Of a DNA stretch of 64,000 nt, positions 1 through 11,047 are shown in pieces. The stretch spans positions 1-64,000 of the forward strand of contig CANGCM010000001.1 of assembly GCA_947452535.1 (NCBI GenBank), given 5' to 3'. A model generated the notes under the pieces. The model ran no database searches. It was not told the DNA's origin and saw nothing but the letters and a program-made list of their open reading frames with translations. Each line of letters opens with the position of its first letter. Positions within the stretch are counted from its first letter, which is position 1. Source of the stretch: Burkholderiaceae bacterium (GTDB taxonomy: Bacteria > Pseudomonadota > Gammaproteobacteria > Burkholderiales > Burkholderiaceae). The position numbers and the translations under genes were made by a program.

Positions 1-266
1 CACAAAGTGATGGGGGCAGATGCCCTAATAGCCTCAAATTCACTATCTGTCGCATTGACAACCAAGCCGACGGCATCAACCCCTGCAGGCAGTCTAGAGA
101 TCAATGCAGCAGCAATATGGGGACTTATAGCCCTTGGGCTTGGGGGATAGAAGACAAAACCAAGCGCATCAACCCCGGCAGCAACGGCCGCATCGACATC
201 AACGGGGGTTTTCAGGCCACAGATTTTGACCCTAGTTCGGCCGGAGGCGTAATTAAGTAATCCCAT
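1..266 (-). CDS. trpF: Phosphoribosylanthranilate isomerase, N-terminal part (truncated by window edge)
   Basis: Minus-strand translation from ATG at 266: MGLLNYASGRTRVKICGLKTPVDVDAAVAAGVDALGFVFYPPSPRAIS..., typical TrpF N-terminus; runs off the window start. Confidence 0.88.
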   Translation of the reverse strand, partial: MGLLNYASGRTRVKICGLKTPVDVDAAVAAGVDALGFVFYPPSPRAISPHIAAALISRLPAGVDAVGLVVNATDSEFEAIRASAPITL

Positions 267-301
267 ACCCAAATAATAAGGGTTACAAGGGATTTATGCC
301 C

Positions 302-1228
302 CTATTTGAGCAAGAATTGACCTATTAACACCTGGGATGGGTCGATAAGTTTGCCGTCCTTTAATACTTCATAGTGCAAGTGTGGGCCAGTTGCCCGACC
401 GGTGGATCCAACCTTAGCAATGATTTGCCCTCTTTGAATCTTTTGACCCTCAGAGACTAAGATCTCGCTGGCATGGGCATAACGCGTCTGCAAGCCCTCC
501 CCATGATCAATAATCAATAAGTTGCCGTACACGGGGTCGCGAAAGGCTCTACTAACCAAACCCGTACCCGACGATACGATCGCTGTTCCTGGTGGCGCTT
601 GAAAATCCACGCCAAAATGCTCGCTCCAGATATTCTTAAAAGGATCAAGGCGTTTACCAAAACCACTGGAAATTGACATACGTTCAACAATCGGTACGCC
701 AGTAGGCTTGGCATCTAACCAAGCAACCTGATCAAGCCAATAAGCAGAAAGCTTTCTCAGGTGATCATTATTGTGTTTCATATCATGCATTGAATCTTGC
801 ATGGCATTCATGAGACTGGGATTAGTAGTCGAGCTGGATGGACTGATGAACGGACCACCCATAGAAGATTGCTTGGGCTTGTCCTTCTGCATCAAAGGGG
901 GGGTAGCTAAAGCAAGTAATTTTTGGTTGCTAAGCTGTAGCTCATTAACGTTTAGCTGATAAGTCGATACTTGTTTTTCTATATCGTTTAATTTTTGACG
1001 GTAAAACGAATTCAGATTTTCAAGCTCTATTGCCGTATGCACATTGCCAAGCTTCCTAGCAAGTTGCGGGTTGTACTCAATAGCCATCTGAAAGCCCATA
1101 TATTGTAGAAAAACACCCGACAATATTAAGGTTAAAGCAAAACCAAAAATACCCAGCAATAGATGCCTGAGCGTTAAGTTAACGCGGTGTATTTTTCCAA
1201 CGGCACCTGAAACCCAAAAAATTTGCAT
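302..1228 (-). CDS. M23 (LytM) family peptidoglycan endopeptidase, membrane anchored
   Basis: N-terminal TM segment, coiled coil, C-terminal M23 domain with HFGVDF and GPHLHYEV motifs. Confidence 0.92.
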   Translation of the reverse strand: MQIFWVSGAVGKIHRVNLTLRHLLLGIFGFALTLILSGVFLQYMGFQMAIEYNPQLARKLGNVHTAIELENLNSFYRQKLNDIEKQVSTYQLNVNELQLSNQKLLALATPPLMQKDKPKQSSMGGPFISPSSSTTNPSLMNAMQDSMHDMKHNNDHLRKLSAYWLDQVAWLDAKPTGVPIVERMSISSGFGKRLDPFKNIWSEHFGVDFQAPPGTAIVSSGTGLVSRAFRDPVYGNLLIIDHGEGLQTRYAHASEILVSEGQKIQRGQIIAKVGSTGRATGPHLHYEVLKDGKLIDPSQVLIGQFLLK

Positions 1229-1233
1229 TGCAG

Positions 1234-1671
1234 TTACGGGGCAGTAGTTTTTTGCATTGCTTGCGCGATTAGTACATCTGCAGAATGTGAAGACGATTCA
1301 CTATCAGCCTGCCTTAGCTTACCCTCAAGCTTTGCTCCAACCTGCATGCCCAATGTACCGTATGTGATGTCACCACTGACAAAGGCGGTATCGAGAAGCT
1401 CAACGCGATCAGAAGAAAAAATATTGCCCTGAAGATTGCCCGAGACAATGACATGCTTTGCACGAATATCGCCGATCACTGTAGCTCCTTTTGCAATCGC
1501 AACAGTTGCCTCACATCCATCTTCTTGCAAAATATTGCCATTCACTAAGCCGTCAATACGAACACTGCTTCGGAGCAATAAATTGCCATCGACCCTCAGA
1601 CTTGTACCGATAATAGTTTCAAAACTTTCAATGGACTTACCTAGATCTTGATTCGATTTTGACTTAAACAT
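1234..1671 (-). CDS. Bactofilin family polymer-forming cytoskeletal protein
   Basis: Beta-helical repeats (IIGTSLRVDGNLLLRSSVRIDGLVNGNI...GDIRAKHVIVSGNLQGNI); adjacent to M23 peptidase as in other bactofilin loci. Confidence 0.92.
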   Translation of the reverse strand: MFKSKSNQDLGKSIESFETIIGTSLRVDGNLLLRSSVRIDGLVNGNILQEDGCEATVAIAKGATVIGDIRAKHVIVSGNLQGNIFSSDRVELLDTAFVSGDITYGTLGMQVGAKLEGKLRQADSESSSHSADVLIAQAMQKTTAP

Positions 1672-1756
1672 AGTGAACCTCTTCTTAGTAAATGGTCGAT
1701 AATCATCTCATAATTTAGAAGCTTTGCCATTGCTCTCATGGCTAATAAACCTGCAT

Positions 1757-2602
1757 TTATTGCCCTTGTAGCGCACCTTGATTCAAATATGCAGGTAACC
1801 ATGAGTTTTTAAGCCATGGCTTAGGAATGCCATATTTCTCAGGGTATTCAATTTGAGCTAAATACAGCCCAGCTGGAGAAAAGGTAGGCGCTGCAATACT
1901 CCGGTCTTTTTCAGCCAATACTTCTGCCATCCATTCAGCAGGTTGTTTGCCGACTCCAATTTGGATGAAGCTACCTACCAGATTGCGGACCATGTGATGC
2001 AAAAAGGCATTTCCCTGAATCTTAAAATACAGCCATGGTTCATCCGAGAAAATCTCAATGGAATAAATGGTTTTGACAGGCGTCTTACTTTGGCACTCTG
2101 AAGACCGAAATGAGGTGAAATCATGCTCACCAATTAAACATTCTGCAGAATTTCGCATCGCATCAATATCAAGCCAGCGCTCTGCTGGAAGCATCACATA
2201 GCCTGCACGAGAAGCGGCCATTGGTGAGCGGCATGGTCCAGCATGCAATGCATAAATATAAGTACGTTGATATGCACAATAACGAGCATTAAATTCTTCT
2301 GATACTGGCTGGGCCCAGTTCACCACAATGGCTTCAGGCAAGAAGGCATTGACCCCCCTAACCCATGACCAATTTTCCCTCTCGACTTCAACGTCGAAAT
2401 GAACAACCTGCCCTAAGGCATGAACACCAGAATCAGTCCTTCCAGCAGTAATGACGCGAATAGGATTAGATTTTTGCGCATCAATACCGATAAATGCGGA
2501 GATCGCTTTTTCCAACTCATCCTGGATGGTATTTTGATTTACCTGAGACTGCCACCCGGAATAAGAGCTGCCGTCATATTGGAGGCCTAATGCAATTCTC
2601 AT
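1757..2602 (-). CDS. truA: tRNA pseudouridine(38-40) synthase
   Basis: [37 protein letters not shown] motif. Confidence 0.96.
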   Translation of the reverse strand: MRIALGLQYDGSSYSGWQSQVNQNTIQDELEKAISAFIGIDAQKSNPIRVITAGRTDSGVHALGQVVHFDVEVERENWSWVRGVNAFLPEAIVVNWAQPVSEEFNARYCAYQRTYIYALHAGPCRSPMAASRAGYVMLPAERWLDIDAMRNSAECLIGEHDFTSFRSSECQSKTPVKTIYSIEIFSDEPWLYFKIQGNAFLHHMVRNLVGSFIQIGVGKQPAEWMAEVLAEKDRSIAAPTFSPAGLYLAQIEYPEKYGIPKPWLKNSWLPAYLNQGALQGQ

Positions 2603-2611
2603 TGCATCGCT

Positions 2612-3997
2612 CTAATTATTACGTTGAGAAAGTTGAAGGAGAAGGTCCTGAGCTTCTGCAGTAGCAGCGGGATCAATAGCTCCTCCTATGCTTACGACCT
2701 CTTGAAGAGATTTTTGAGCGGCCGAAAAATCCTCAATGGTGATGTAGGCTCGAGCTAAATTTAATTTCACACGTAATAAATCAGATGCTGGATTTGGAGC
2801 AGTAGCATTGACTGGATTCTCTTTTTTACTAGGCGATAAATTTAAATCAATCCCTGCAAATAATGCCTTTGCACGATCAGGCATTGCTCCGTGAGATACA
2901 ACATGATTTTGGGTGGAAGGGGTAACTTTTGAGGCCTCTTTAGAAAAATCATGGACTTCTAATTTCCGCGCATTCTTCGCGAGTAACCAAAGCAGTAAAC
3001 CCGTAAAGGCCATTAATGCTAAGGCTAATAAAGCAGGCGCAAATCCACCCAATCCAAAAATATTATCAGAGGGAGTTCGACTCTTATCGACAGCCTTTGC
3101 CTTGTCTAGGAGCCCCTGAAGATCTGCAATATTTTTTTCAAGTTCAGCTATACGCGTGCGGGTCTGCTCCAGTATTTTTTCCTGCGCAACCAATTCTTCT
3201 GTATAGCGACGTTCCTCTGAATTACTCTCCGCACTAGATCCAATTTTAAGTCTATCTTTGACCGGACCAGCCTCTGTCTGTTTGACGCTAGAGCTTACTG
3301 ATGCCCCCATTTTTGATTCGCGCTCAGACTGCCACTGAGCATTTGATTCAGCTACAAATTGTTGAGCCTCAGCTGGGCTAATGGATCTCAATAAAGCTTG
3401 ATTAGGTCGATTGAGCTCGGCGCCAGCCTCAAGACGATTAATGCTTCCGCTCGCAAAGGCATCGGGGTTAGCCTTAAATAAGGCCATCATGGTCTGATCT
3501 AATGACGCCCCATCTAGTTTTGGCGCTAGCTGGGCTGCTATTTCAGATAAAGTTTGACCTGGCCTGACTAAAATTTTCTGCGTATCGCCTAGCAATAAGG
3601 TGTAAGTTTTAGTGACACTTCCTTCCGACCAATTTAAGGTGAGCAATATATCCAAAAAAGGATCATCAGCCACCTGAACAGGTTCAACTGTTTCAACTAA
3701 GACCATTAGCTGCTGTTGTTGATTGCGATAAATCATCGTCTGCGCATTGAGATCTATTATTTTCTGAGAGATTCCCAGGCGCTGATATAAAGCTTTATTA
3801 GCAATGACAACACTCAAACTCGGAAGAGCGGCTTGTTCATTCACTCCAACCCGAATCGGAAACTCTACCTTCAGCGGCTCTCCAGGCTTCGAAAGAAGCT
3901 TAGGTGAGCCTAGGGTAATAGCCCCTACCGCACAAGACCAACTTAGCCAAAATAAGCAAATTACTTTTACAGGATTCATTTGACCAATTCGGAACAT
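2612..3997 (-). CDS. fimV: FimV-like protein
   Basis: FimV N-terminal beta domain, LysM-like segment (VRPGQTLSEIAAQLAP), TM helix, C-terminal FimV TPR-like helices (LNLARAYITIEDFSAAQKSLQEVV). Confidence 0.85.
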   Translation of the reverse strand: MFRIGQMNPVKVICLFWLSWSCAVGAITLGSPKLLSKPGEPLKVEFPIRVGVNEQAALPSLSVVIANKALYQRLGISQKIIDLNAQTMIYRNQQQQLMVLVETVEPVQVADDPFLDILLTLNWSEGSVTKTYTLLLGDTQKILVRPGQTLSEIAAQLAPKLDGASLDQTMMALFKANPDAFASGSINRLEAGAELNRPNQALLRSISPAEAQQFVAESNAQWQSERESKMGASVSSSVKQTEAGPVKDRLKIGSSAESNSEERRYTEELVAQEKILEQTRTRIAELEKNIADLQGLLDKAKAVDKSRTPSDNIFGLGGFAPALLALALMAFTGLLLWLLAKNARKLEVHDFSKEASKVTPSTQNHVVSHGAMPDRAKALFAGIDLNLSPSKKENPVNATAPNPASDLLRVKLNLARAYITIEDFSAAQKSLQEVVSIGGAIDPAATAEAQDLLLQLSQRNN

Positions 3998-5160
3998 TAG
4001 CGCTCAAGCAAAATGCGGAGCATGCGACGCAGTGGCTCAGCAGCCCCCCACAAGAGCTGATCACCAACAGTAAAAGCGCTAAGATATTCAGGGCCCATTG
4101 CCATCTTATGAAGACGACCAATAGGAACTGTCAAGGTACCACTTACTGTAGCTGGAGATAGTTCACGCTCAGTAGTTTCACGATCATTGGGAATGACTTT
4201 GACCCATTGATTATCATTTGCCAGGATTTCCTCAATCTCTTTCAAGGGAATATCTTTCTTGAGTTTGACTGTTAAACCCTGCGAGTGACAGCGCATGGCA
4301 CCAACCCGCACACATAAACCGTCAATTGGAATACTGCCCTGCGTTCTGAATGCAGGCCGGCCCAAAATCTTATTAAACTCCGCGCCACCTTTCCATTCTT
4401 CTTTAGTTTGACCGTTTTCTACCGGAACATCAATCCAAGGAATTAAGCTGCCTGCCAAAGGTGTATTGCGGAAGTTTTTCTTAGGAAAATCTGGAGAACG
4501 TAAAGTTTCAGTAATCTTACGATCAATATCTAAAATCCAAGAAGAAGGGTCAGCTAGTTCAGTTGCTACGCTGTTATGTAAAGCGCCCATTTGCAAAAGT
4601 AACTCGCGCATGTTTTGAGCGCCAGCGCCTGAGGCAGCTTGATAGGTCATTGCACTAATCCACTCAACCGCATCAGCCTTCACTAAACCGCCCATGGCCA
4701 TCATCATCAAGCTGACGGTGCAGTTACTGCCGATCCAATTCTTGCCACCAGCAGCTAGCGCCTGATCGATTACTGGACGATTCACGGGATCAAGCACCAA
4801 AACCGCATCATCTTTCATGCGCAATGCACTCGCAGCATCAATCCAGTGACCATGCCAACCACTCGCACGCAGTTTAGGGAAAATATCATTGGTGTAATCG
4901 CCACCTTGGCAGGTCAAAATAATATCGCAACGACTGAGCGCCTTGACGTCATTTGCATCCTGAAGTCTATTTTCACTCTTGGTAACTTTTTGGCCATTCA
5001 AGAGCGGGACTTCACCACCAGCCTGGCTAGTACTGAAGAATAAAGGCTCAATAAAATCGAAATCCTTTTCAGCCAACATTCTTTCCATCAGAACGCTGCC
5101 AACCATGCCTCGCCAGCCGACTAAACCTACCAATGGTGTTTTTGTATTTGCCATGATCAA
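3997..5160 (-). CDS. asd: Aspartate-semialdehyde dehydrogenase
   Basis: [18 protein letters not shown]; active-site [16 protein letters not shown]. Confidence 0.96.
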   Translation of the reverse strand: MIMANTKTPLVGLVGWRGMVGSVLMERMLAEKDFDFIEPLFFSTSQAGGEVPLLNGQKVTKSENRLQDANDVKALSRCDIILTCQGGDYTNDIFPKLRASGWHGHWIDAASALRMKDDAVLVLDPVNRPVIDQALAAGGKNWIGSNCTVSLMMMAMGGLVKADAVEWISAMTYQAASGAGAQNMRELLLQMGALHNSVATELADPSSWILDIDRKITETLRSPDFPKKNFRNTPLAGSLIPWIDVPVENGQTKEEWKGGAEFNKILGRPAFRTQGSIPIDGLCVRVGAMRCHSQGLTVKLKKDIPLKEIEEILANDNQWVKVIPNDRETTERELSPATVSGTLTVPIGRLHKMAMGPEYLSAFTVGDQLLWGAAEPLRRMLRILLER

Positions 5161-5206
5161 CTATCTATGAATTAACTGAATGAACTTTTTGATTATTTAA
5201 GGCTAA

Positions 5207-6277
5207 TTATGAAAGTGCGGCAACAACAGCATCACCCATTTCAATGGTGGAAACTTTGGTTGTACCCTCGGTAAAGATATCAACAGTACGTAAGCCTTGT
5301 GATAGAACCTTTTGTACAGCAGCTTCAATACGATCAGCTTCAGCAGGCAGGCCTAAGGAGTAACGCAACATCATGGCAGCTGACAAAATCGTAGCCAAAG
5401 GGTTAGCGATTCCTTTGCCAGCAATGTCCGGCGCCGATCCATGGCTAGGCTCATATAAGCCCTTGTTGTTTTTATCCAAAGAGGCTGATGGCAGCATGCC
5501 AATAGAGCCGGTTAACATTGCCGCCTCATCTGAGAGAATATCGCCAAACAAATTGCCGGTAACAACTACATCAAATGCTTTTGGCGCCTTAACGAGCTGC
5601 ATTGCTGCATTGTCAACGTACATGTGTGACAACTCAACATCTGGATAATCTTTGCCAACACGGATCATGACTTCACGCCAGAGCTGAGAGGTCTCCAAAA
5701 CGTTTGCCTTATCAACGCTACACACTTTTTTACTACGCTTACGCGCAGCTTCAAATGCAATACGACCAATGCGCTCTACTTCTGGCTCACTGTAATGCAT
5801 CATGTCGTAACCCTCTCGAGCGCCTTTAAATAAAGGAAGCTCTGAAGCACGAATGCCGCGCGGCTGGCCAAAATAAATATCTCCGTTGAGTTCGCGAATA
5901 ATCAGAATATCAAGACCACCAACGATTTCTGCCTTTAGGCTAGAAGCAGCAGTTAACTCGTCATAGCAAATTGCAGGCCTAAAGTTAGCAAATAATTCTA
6001 GATGCTTACGCAACCCGAGAATAGCTTGCTCGGGACGCAGTTCTCGAGCCAAGGAATCATATTTCCAGTCACCTACAGCTCCGAACAAAATAGCATCTGC
6101 TTTTTTAGCTAGCTCCAATGTTGCAGGTGGCAATGGATGCCCAGCAACATCATAAGCGGCACCACCAACAGGGGCTGTCTCTAAGTCAAATTTAGGACCG
6201 AGCGCGTTTAATACCTTAACTGCTTCGGCAATAATTTCAGGGCCGATACCATCGCCCGGTAGAACTGCAATTTTCAT
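5207..6277 (-). CDS. leuB: 3-isopropylmalate dehydrogenase
   Basis: [50 protein letters not shown] type motif. Confidence 0.97.
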   Translation of the reverse strand: MKIAVLPGDGIGPEIIAEAVKVLNALGPKFDLETAPVGGAAYDVAGHPLPPATLELAKKADAILFGAVGDWKYDSLARELRPEQAILGLRKHLELFANFRPAICYDELTAASSLKAEIVGGLDILIIRELNGDIYFGQPRGIRASELPLFKGAREGYDMMHYSEPEVERIGRIAFEAARKRSKKVCSVDKANVLETSQLWREVMIRVGKDYPDVELSHMYVDNAAMQLVKAPKAFDVVVTGNLFGDILSDEAAMLTGSIGMLPSASLDKNNKGLYEPSHGSAPDIAGKGIANPLATILSAAMMLRYSLGLPAEADRIEAAVQKVLSQGLRTVDIFTEGTTKVSTIEMGDAVVAALS

Positions 6278-6300
6278 GAAAGGCCCTTAACTCTATAAAA

Positions 6301-6948
6301 CTACGGCAGTTGTGTAGCAAGCCAAGGCATTTTGAGGATGCGCTCAGCTTCGTAAGCCTTGATTTTATCTGCATGTTGCAGGGTTAAGCCAATATCGTCT
6401 AAGCCGTTTAGTAGGCAATGCTTTCTAAATGGTGCCACATCAAAGCTATAGGCAGTGCCATCAGGGGTAATAACTTGCTGCGCATCTAAGTCAATGGTGA
6501 GCTGATAGCCATTAAATGCCAGCGTTTCATTAAATAGATGGTCTACCTGTAATTCTGACAAAACAATGGGTAAAAGGCCATTTTTAAAGCAATTATTGTA
6601 GAAAATATCAGCAAAACTCGGAGCTATTACTGCTCTAAATCCATATTGATCTAGAGCCCATGGGGCATGTTCACGAGAACTACCGCAGCCAAAGTTCTTG
6701 CGAGCGAGCAAAATGCCAGAATCTTTATAGCGTGGCTGGTTTAAAACAAAATCAGGATTGATTGGTCTAGCGCTGCAATCTTGACCAGGCTCACCATGAT
6801 CCAAGTAACGCCACTCATCAAATAAATTCTGACCAAAGCCTGTTTTCTTAATAGACTTTAAGAACTGCTTTGGGATGATGGCATCGGTATCCACGTTCTC
6901 GCGATTAAGCGGAGCAACCAAACCCTTGTATACCGTAAATTTATCCAT
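6301..6948 (-). CDS. leuD: 3-isopropylmalate dehydratase small subunit
   Basis: [31 protein letters not shown]. Confidence 0.97.
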   Translation of the reverse strand: MDKFTVYKGLVAPLNRENVDTDAIIPKQFLKSIKKTGFGQNLFDEWRYLDHGEPGQDCSARPINPDFVLNQPRYKDSGILLARKNFGCGSSREHAPWALDQYGFRAVIAPSFADIFYNNCFKNGLLPIVLSELQVDHLFNETLAFNGYQLTIDLDAQQVITPDGTAYSFDVAPFRKHCLLNGLDDIGLTLQHADKIKAYEAERILKMPWLATQLP

Positions 6949-6993
6949 GATGATCTTTTGCTGAATATCGACTGATAGCTAAATGAGTGACAC

Positions 6994-7221
6994 CTACTTT
7001 ATTGGCGTCACAACCACATCTTTCCCTTTGGTTTGGGATTGATTATTTGCATTACTTGTGTTGCTTGTATTGTTGGTGTTGCTACTACCCATCGAATTAC
7101 CCATGGTCTGTAGGTCTTTTCCAACACCCTCCAGAGTGTTAGCACAAGCAGCAAGGACTAAGCCAATGACAGCAACAATGGTCAATTTTTTTATCATGGT
7201 GAAAGAAGATATTTTAGACAT
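6994..7221 (-). CDS. Entericidin EcnA/B-like small lipoprotein
   Basis: Signal peptide with lipobox (LVLAAC) followed by ANTLEGVGKDLQTMGNS, typical entericidin; Asn/Ser/Thr-rich tail. Possible internal start MIKKLTIVAV. Confidence 0.82.
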   Translation of the reverse strand: MSKISSFTMIKKLTIVAVIGLVLAACANTLEGVGKDLQTMGNSMGSSNTNNTSNTSNANNQSQTKGKDVVVTPIK

Positions 7222-7230
7222 GCTATTTCC

Positions 7231-8640
7231 TTAAGAAATCTTGCGAACATCAACAAAGTGACCTTCAATCGCAGCAGCCGCTGCCATTGCCGGGCTTACC
7301 AAATGTGTTCTACCGCCATTGCCTTGTCGGCCTTCAAAATTACGATTAGAGGTAGAGGCGCAACGCTCACCTGGCTCCAGACGATCGGCATTCATTGCCA
7401 AACACATTGAACAACCCGGCTCACGCCACTCAAAACCAGCAGCTTTAAATACGCGGTCCAAACCTTCACGCTCCGCCTGAGCTTTCACTAAGCCTGAGCC
7501 AGGAACAACTAAGGCCAATTTAACATTAGCGGCAACCTTTTTACCCAAGCGATCAACCACCTTGGCGGCAGCGCGAATATCCTCGATGCGACTGTTAGTG
7601 CAAGAGCCAATAAATACTTTATCGACGGAAATATTGCTTAAGGGAGTATTAGGAACTAGGTCCATATATTCAAGTGCACGCTCCATCGCAGAACGTTTAT
7701 TTGCATCACGCTCTTTCTCAGGATCCGGAATGCGATCCCCAATAGAAAGAACCATTTCTGGCGAAGTACCCCAAGTTACCTGGGGTGCAATTTCTTCGGC
7801 TCGCAACTCCACTACAGCATCAAACTGGGCATCTGTATCCGAATGCAAAGTACGCCAATATTGGAGGGCATGACGCAGGCCCTCACCCTTAGGCGCGTAA
7901 GGTCTCCCTTGGAGGTAATCAATAGTGGTTTCATCTACTGCCACAAGGCCAGCGCGGGCGCCAGCTTCTATCGCCATGTTACAAACGGTCATCCGACCTT
8001 CCATAGAGAGATTGCGAATCGCCTCGCCAGCAAACTCTATGGTGTAGCCCGTTCCACCGGCAGTGCCGATCTTACCAATGACAGCTAGGACAATATCCTT
8101 GGCGGTAGAGCCTGGCAGCAAGCGTCCATCAACCTTAACCAACATGTTCTTGCTCTTTTTCATCAGCAAGGTCTGAGTAGCTAATACATGCTCAACTTCT
8201 GACGTACCAATACCAAATGCTAAAGCGCCAAAGGCGCCGTGTGTGCTTGTATGGGAATCACCGCAGACTACAGTCATGCCCGGCAAAGTAGCGCCCTGCT
8301 CAGGCCCAATGACATGAACAATCCCTTGACGGGTGTCATTCATCTTGTATTGGGTAATGCCAAAGGCATCGCAATTTTTATCGAGCGTATCTACTTGTAA
8401 TTTTGAAATTGGATCGGAGATCCCTGCAGACCGATCTGTAGTTGGGACGTTATGATCTGAAACCGCTAGATTGGCAGAAATTCGCCACACTGGACGGCCA
8501 GCCAAATTCAAACCCTCAAAAGCCTGAGGGCTAGTCACCTCATGTAAAAGCTGACGATCAATATAGATCGTGGCTGTGCCATCCTCTTCTGAGTAAACAA
8601 CGTGGTCATCCCACAATTTGTCATAAAGCGTACGAGACAT
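7231..8640 (-). CDS. leuC: 3-isopropylmalate dehydratase large subunit
   Basis: [47 protein letters not shown]; Fe-S ligand [11 protein letters not shown]. Confidence 0.97.
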   Translation of the reverse strand: MSRTLYDKLWDDHVVYSEEDGTATIYIDRQLLHEVTSPQAFEGLNLAGRPVWRISANLAVSDHNVPTTDRSAGISDPISKLQVDTLDKNCDAFGITQYKMNDTRQGIVHVIGPEQGATLPGMTVVCGDSHTSTHGAFGALAFGIGTSEVEHVLATQTLLMKKSKNMLVKVDGRLLPGSTAKDIVLAVIGKIGTAGGTGYTIEFAGEAIRNLSMEGRMTVCNMAIEAGARAGLVAVDETTIDYLQGRPYAPKGEGLRHALQYWRTLHSDTDAQFDAVVELRAEEIAPQVTWGTSPEMVLSIGDRIPDPEKERDANKRSAMERALEYMDLVPNTPLSNISVDKVFIGSCTNSRIEDIRAAAKVVDRLGKKVAANVKLALVVPGSGLVKAQAEREGLDRVFKAAGFEWREPGCSMCLAMNADRLEPGERCASTSNRNFEGRQGNGGRTHLVSPAMAAAAAIEGHFVDVRKIS

Positions 8641-8657
8641 GAGCGACCTTAAAACTG

Positions 8658-9971
8658 TTATTTACGAGCTGCAATATTAGGGACTGGGCGAGTAGTTTCT
8701 CCGACATATAGCTGGCGGGGACGACCAATCTTGTACTCAGAATCAGTAATCATTTCTTCCCACTGCGCAATCCAACCCACCGTTCTTGCTAAGGCAAAAA
8801 CACAGGTGAACATATCGGTAGGAATACCAAGAGCACGTTGCACAATCCCTGAATAGAAGTCTACATTCGGATAGAGCTTACGACTTACAAAATACTCATC
8901 TTCCAAGGCAATCTTTTCAAGAGTCATCGCTAACTTGAACAATGGGTCATCTTGCAGACCAAGTTCATTCAAGACCTCATAGCAAGTTTCACGCATTAAT
9001 TTAGCGCGTGGGTCAAAGTTTTTATAAACGCGGTGGCCAAAGCCCATCAAGCGAACGCTAGAGTTTTTATCTTTTACTTGAGCAATGAATTCATGAATCT
9101 TTTCTACACCGCCTTGAGCTTGAATGTCATTTAGCATTTGCAAACAGGCTTCATTTGCACCGCCATGTGCTGGGCCCCATAGACAAGCAATACCAGCAGA
9201 GATGGCGGCAAATGGATTTGTGCCAGAAGAGCCACATAAGCGCACAGTTGAAGTAGAAGCATTTTGCTCATGGTCTGCATGCAATATAAAGATGCGATCC
9301 AAAGCGCGAACCAAAACTGGATTCACTATGTACTCTTCACAGGGGTTTGCAAACATCATGCGCATGAAGTTAGCAGTGTAGGACAGAGAGTTATTAGGAT
9401 AGACAAAGGGCTGCCCAATAGAGTACTTATAAGACATAGCCACCAAAGTTGGCATCTTCGCAACTAAACGAATTTGTGCTATCTCACGGGCCTTCGGCTG
9501 ACTGTAGTCAATCTCATCGTGGTAGAACGCAGCCATTGCACCAATCAAACCAGTTAATACTGACATTGGATGAGCATCACGGCGGAAACCACGCAAGAAA
9601 AATTGCATCTGCTCATGAACCATGGTGTGATGAATGACCATTTGATCAAAATCATGCTTCTGTTTCGCATTAGGCAATTCGCCATTAATCAAGAGATAGC
9701 AAATTTCTAAGAAATCACAGTCAGCAGCCAAACCTTCAATTGGATAGCCGCGATACAAGAGCTCACCCTTGTCTCCGTCAATATAAGTAATTTTGCTATT
9801 GCAGGACGCGGTAGAAAGAAAGCCTGAATCGTACGTGAACTTGCCGGTTTGGCCGTACAGTTTACGAATATCGATTACATCTGGACCAACTGTGCCTTTA
9901 TATATCGGCAAGTCGATATCTGGTGAGCCATCCGAAAATGATAATTTTGCCTTGATATCCGATTCAATCAT
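8658..9971 (-). CDS. gltA: Citrate synthase (type II)
   Basis: [52 protein letters not shown]. Confidence 0.97.
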   Translation of the reverse strand: MIESDIKAKLSFSDGSPDIDLPIYKGTVGPDVIDIRKLYGQTGKFTYDSGFLSTASCNSKITYIDGDKGELLYRGYPIEGLAADCDFLEICYLLINGELPNAKQKHDFDQMVIHHTMVHEQMQFFLRGFRRDAHPMSVLTGLIGAMAAFYHDEIDYSQPKAREIAQIRLVAKMPTLVAMSYKYSIGQPFVYPNNSLSYTANFMRMMFANPCEEYIVNPVLVRALDRIFILHADHEQNASTSTVRLCGSSGTNPFAAISAGIACLWGPAHGGANEACLQMLNDIQAQGGVEKIHEFIAQVKDKNSSVRLMGFGHRVYKNFDPRAKLMRETCYEVLNELGLQDDPLFKLAMTLEKIALEDEYFVSRKLYPNVDFYSGIVQRALGIPTDMFTCVFALARTVGWIAQWEEMITDSEYKIGRPRQLYVGETTRPVPNIAARK

Positions 9972-10059
9972 TTCTAATCCTTAGTCATTCAATTGATGAT
10001 TAATACTCTATTTGATCATGCCTCTTCACTACTACTGCGCCAAAAGCTAAGTTACTGCT

Positions 10060-10329
10060 TTACTTCTGTCTAAGCTTAAACAAAACTGCTTTAAAAGATT
10101 CTTCTTGAGACTCTTGTTCCAAAGTCGCCACAGAATCCTTGCGACCGATCAATAAATCCATCAAGTCATTGTCTTCTAAGGCCAGCAATTGGGTTAATAC
10201 TTTTCCATCCGCCGCATTTAATTGGTCGCCATAGCGCTCAAAAAAACGATGCAAAATCAAATCATTCTCAAGTAAGCCCCTGCGAGCATCACTCTTTAAG
10301 CGATACAACTCTGCATTACTCAGGGTCAT
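10060..10329 (-). CDS. sdhE: FAD assembly factor SdhE
   Basis: RRGLLENDLILHRFFERYGDQL (RRG motif of SdhE/YgfY); between gltA and sdhB. Confidence 0.9.
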   Translation of the reverse strand: MTLSNAELYRLKSDARRGLLENDLILHRFFERYGDQLNAADGKVLTQLLALEDNDLMDLLIGRKDSVATLEQESQEESFKAVLFKLRQK

Positions 10330-11030
10330 ACTGCCCTACGCACCATTAATTCCTTAATCTTTCCAATTGCCTTAGTGGGATTCAAATGCTTAGGACATAC
10401 GTCCACGCAATTCATAATAGTATGGCAACGGAACAAACGATATGGGTCTTCCAAGTTATCTAGACGCTGCGCAGTATCTTCATCCCGGCTATCGGCAATG
10501 AAGCGATAGGCTTGGAGCAATCCTGCAGGACCGACGAACTTGTCCGGATTCCACCAAAAAGAAGGGCATGCAGTGGAGCATGAAGCACATAGAATGCATT
10601 CATATAAACCATTTAACTCTTCACGCTCTTCAGGGCTCTGCAAGCGCTCTTTTTCAGGAGGTGGGTTGTCATTGACCAAGTAAGGCTTAATAGATAAGTA
10701 TTGCTTGAAGAACAAGGTCATATCAACAATTAAATCACGCACGACTGGCAAGCCAGGCAATGGGCGCAATGTGATTACCTTTGGTAAGCTGAGCATATTA
10801 GTCAAGCAGGCCAAGCCATTTTTACCGTTGATATTCATGGCATCCGAACCACAAACGCCCTCGCGACATGAACGGCGATAAGTAATGCTCTCATCCTGCT
10901 TCTTCAGAGAAATCAGGGCATCTAACAACATACGCTCACCCGTCAATTCGAGCTCATAGCGCTCCATGCGAGGAGCTGCATCGATATCAGGATCGTAGCG
11001 GTAAATTTCAAATATACGAATATCACTCAT
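10326..11030 (-). CDS. sdhB: Succinate dehydrogenase iron-sulfur subunit
   Basis: Fe-S motifs SCREGVCGSDAMNINGKNGLAC, CILCASCSTACPSFWWN, CHTIMNCVDVCPKHLNP. Confidence 0.97.
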   Translation of the reverse strand: MSDIRIFEIYRYDPDIDAAPRMERYELELTGERMLLDALISLKKQDESITYRRSCREGVCGSDAMNINGKNGLACLTNMLSLPKVITLRPLPGLPVVRDLIVDMTLFFKQYLSIKPYLVNDNPPPEKERLQSPEEREELNGLYECILCASCSTACPSFWWNPDKFVGPAGLLQAYRFIADSRDEDTAQRLDNLEDPYRLFRCHTIMNCVDVCPKHLNPTKAIGKIKELMVRRAV

Positions 11031-11047
11031 TTTTTATTTCTCTTCAC

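Noticed and set aside
7562-7873. Antisense ORF of 103 aa inside leuC (and similar antisense ORFs across the track, e.g. 12371-12736, 36179-36619, 62802-63236)
   Set aside because: They lie opposite strongly supported conserved genes and show no family signature; expected by-product of codon bias
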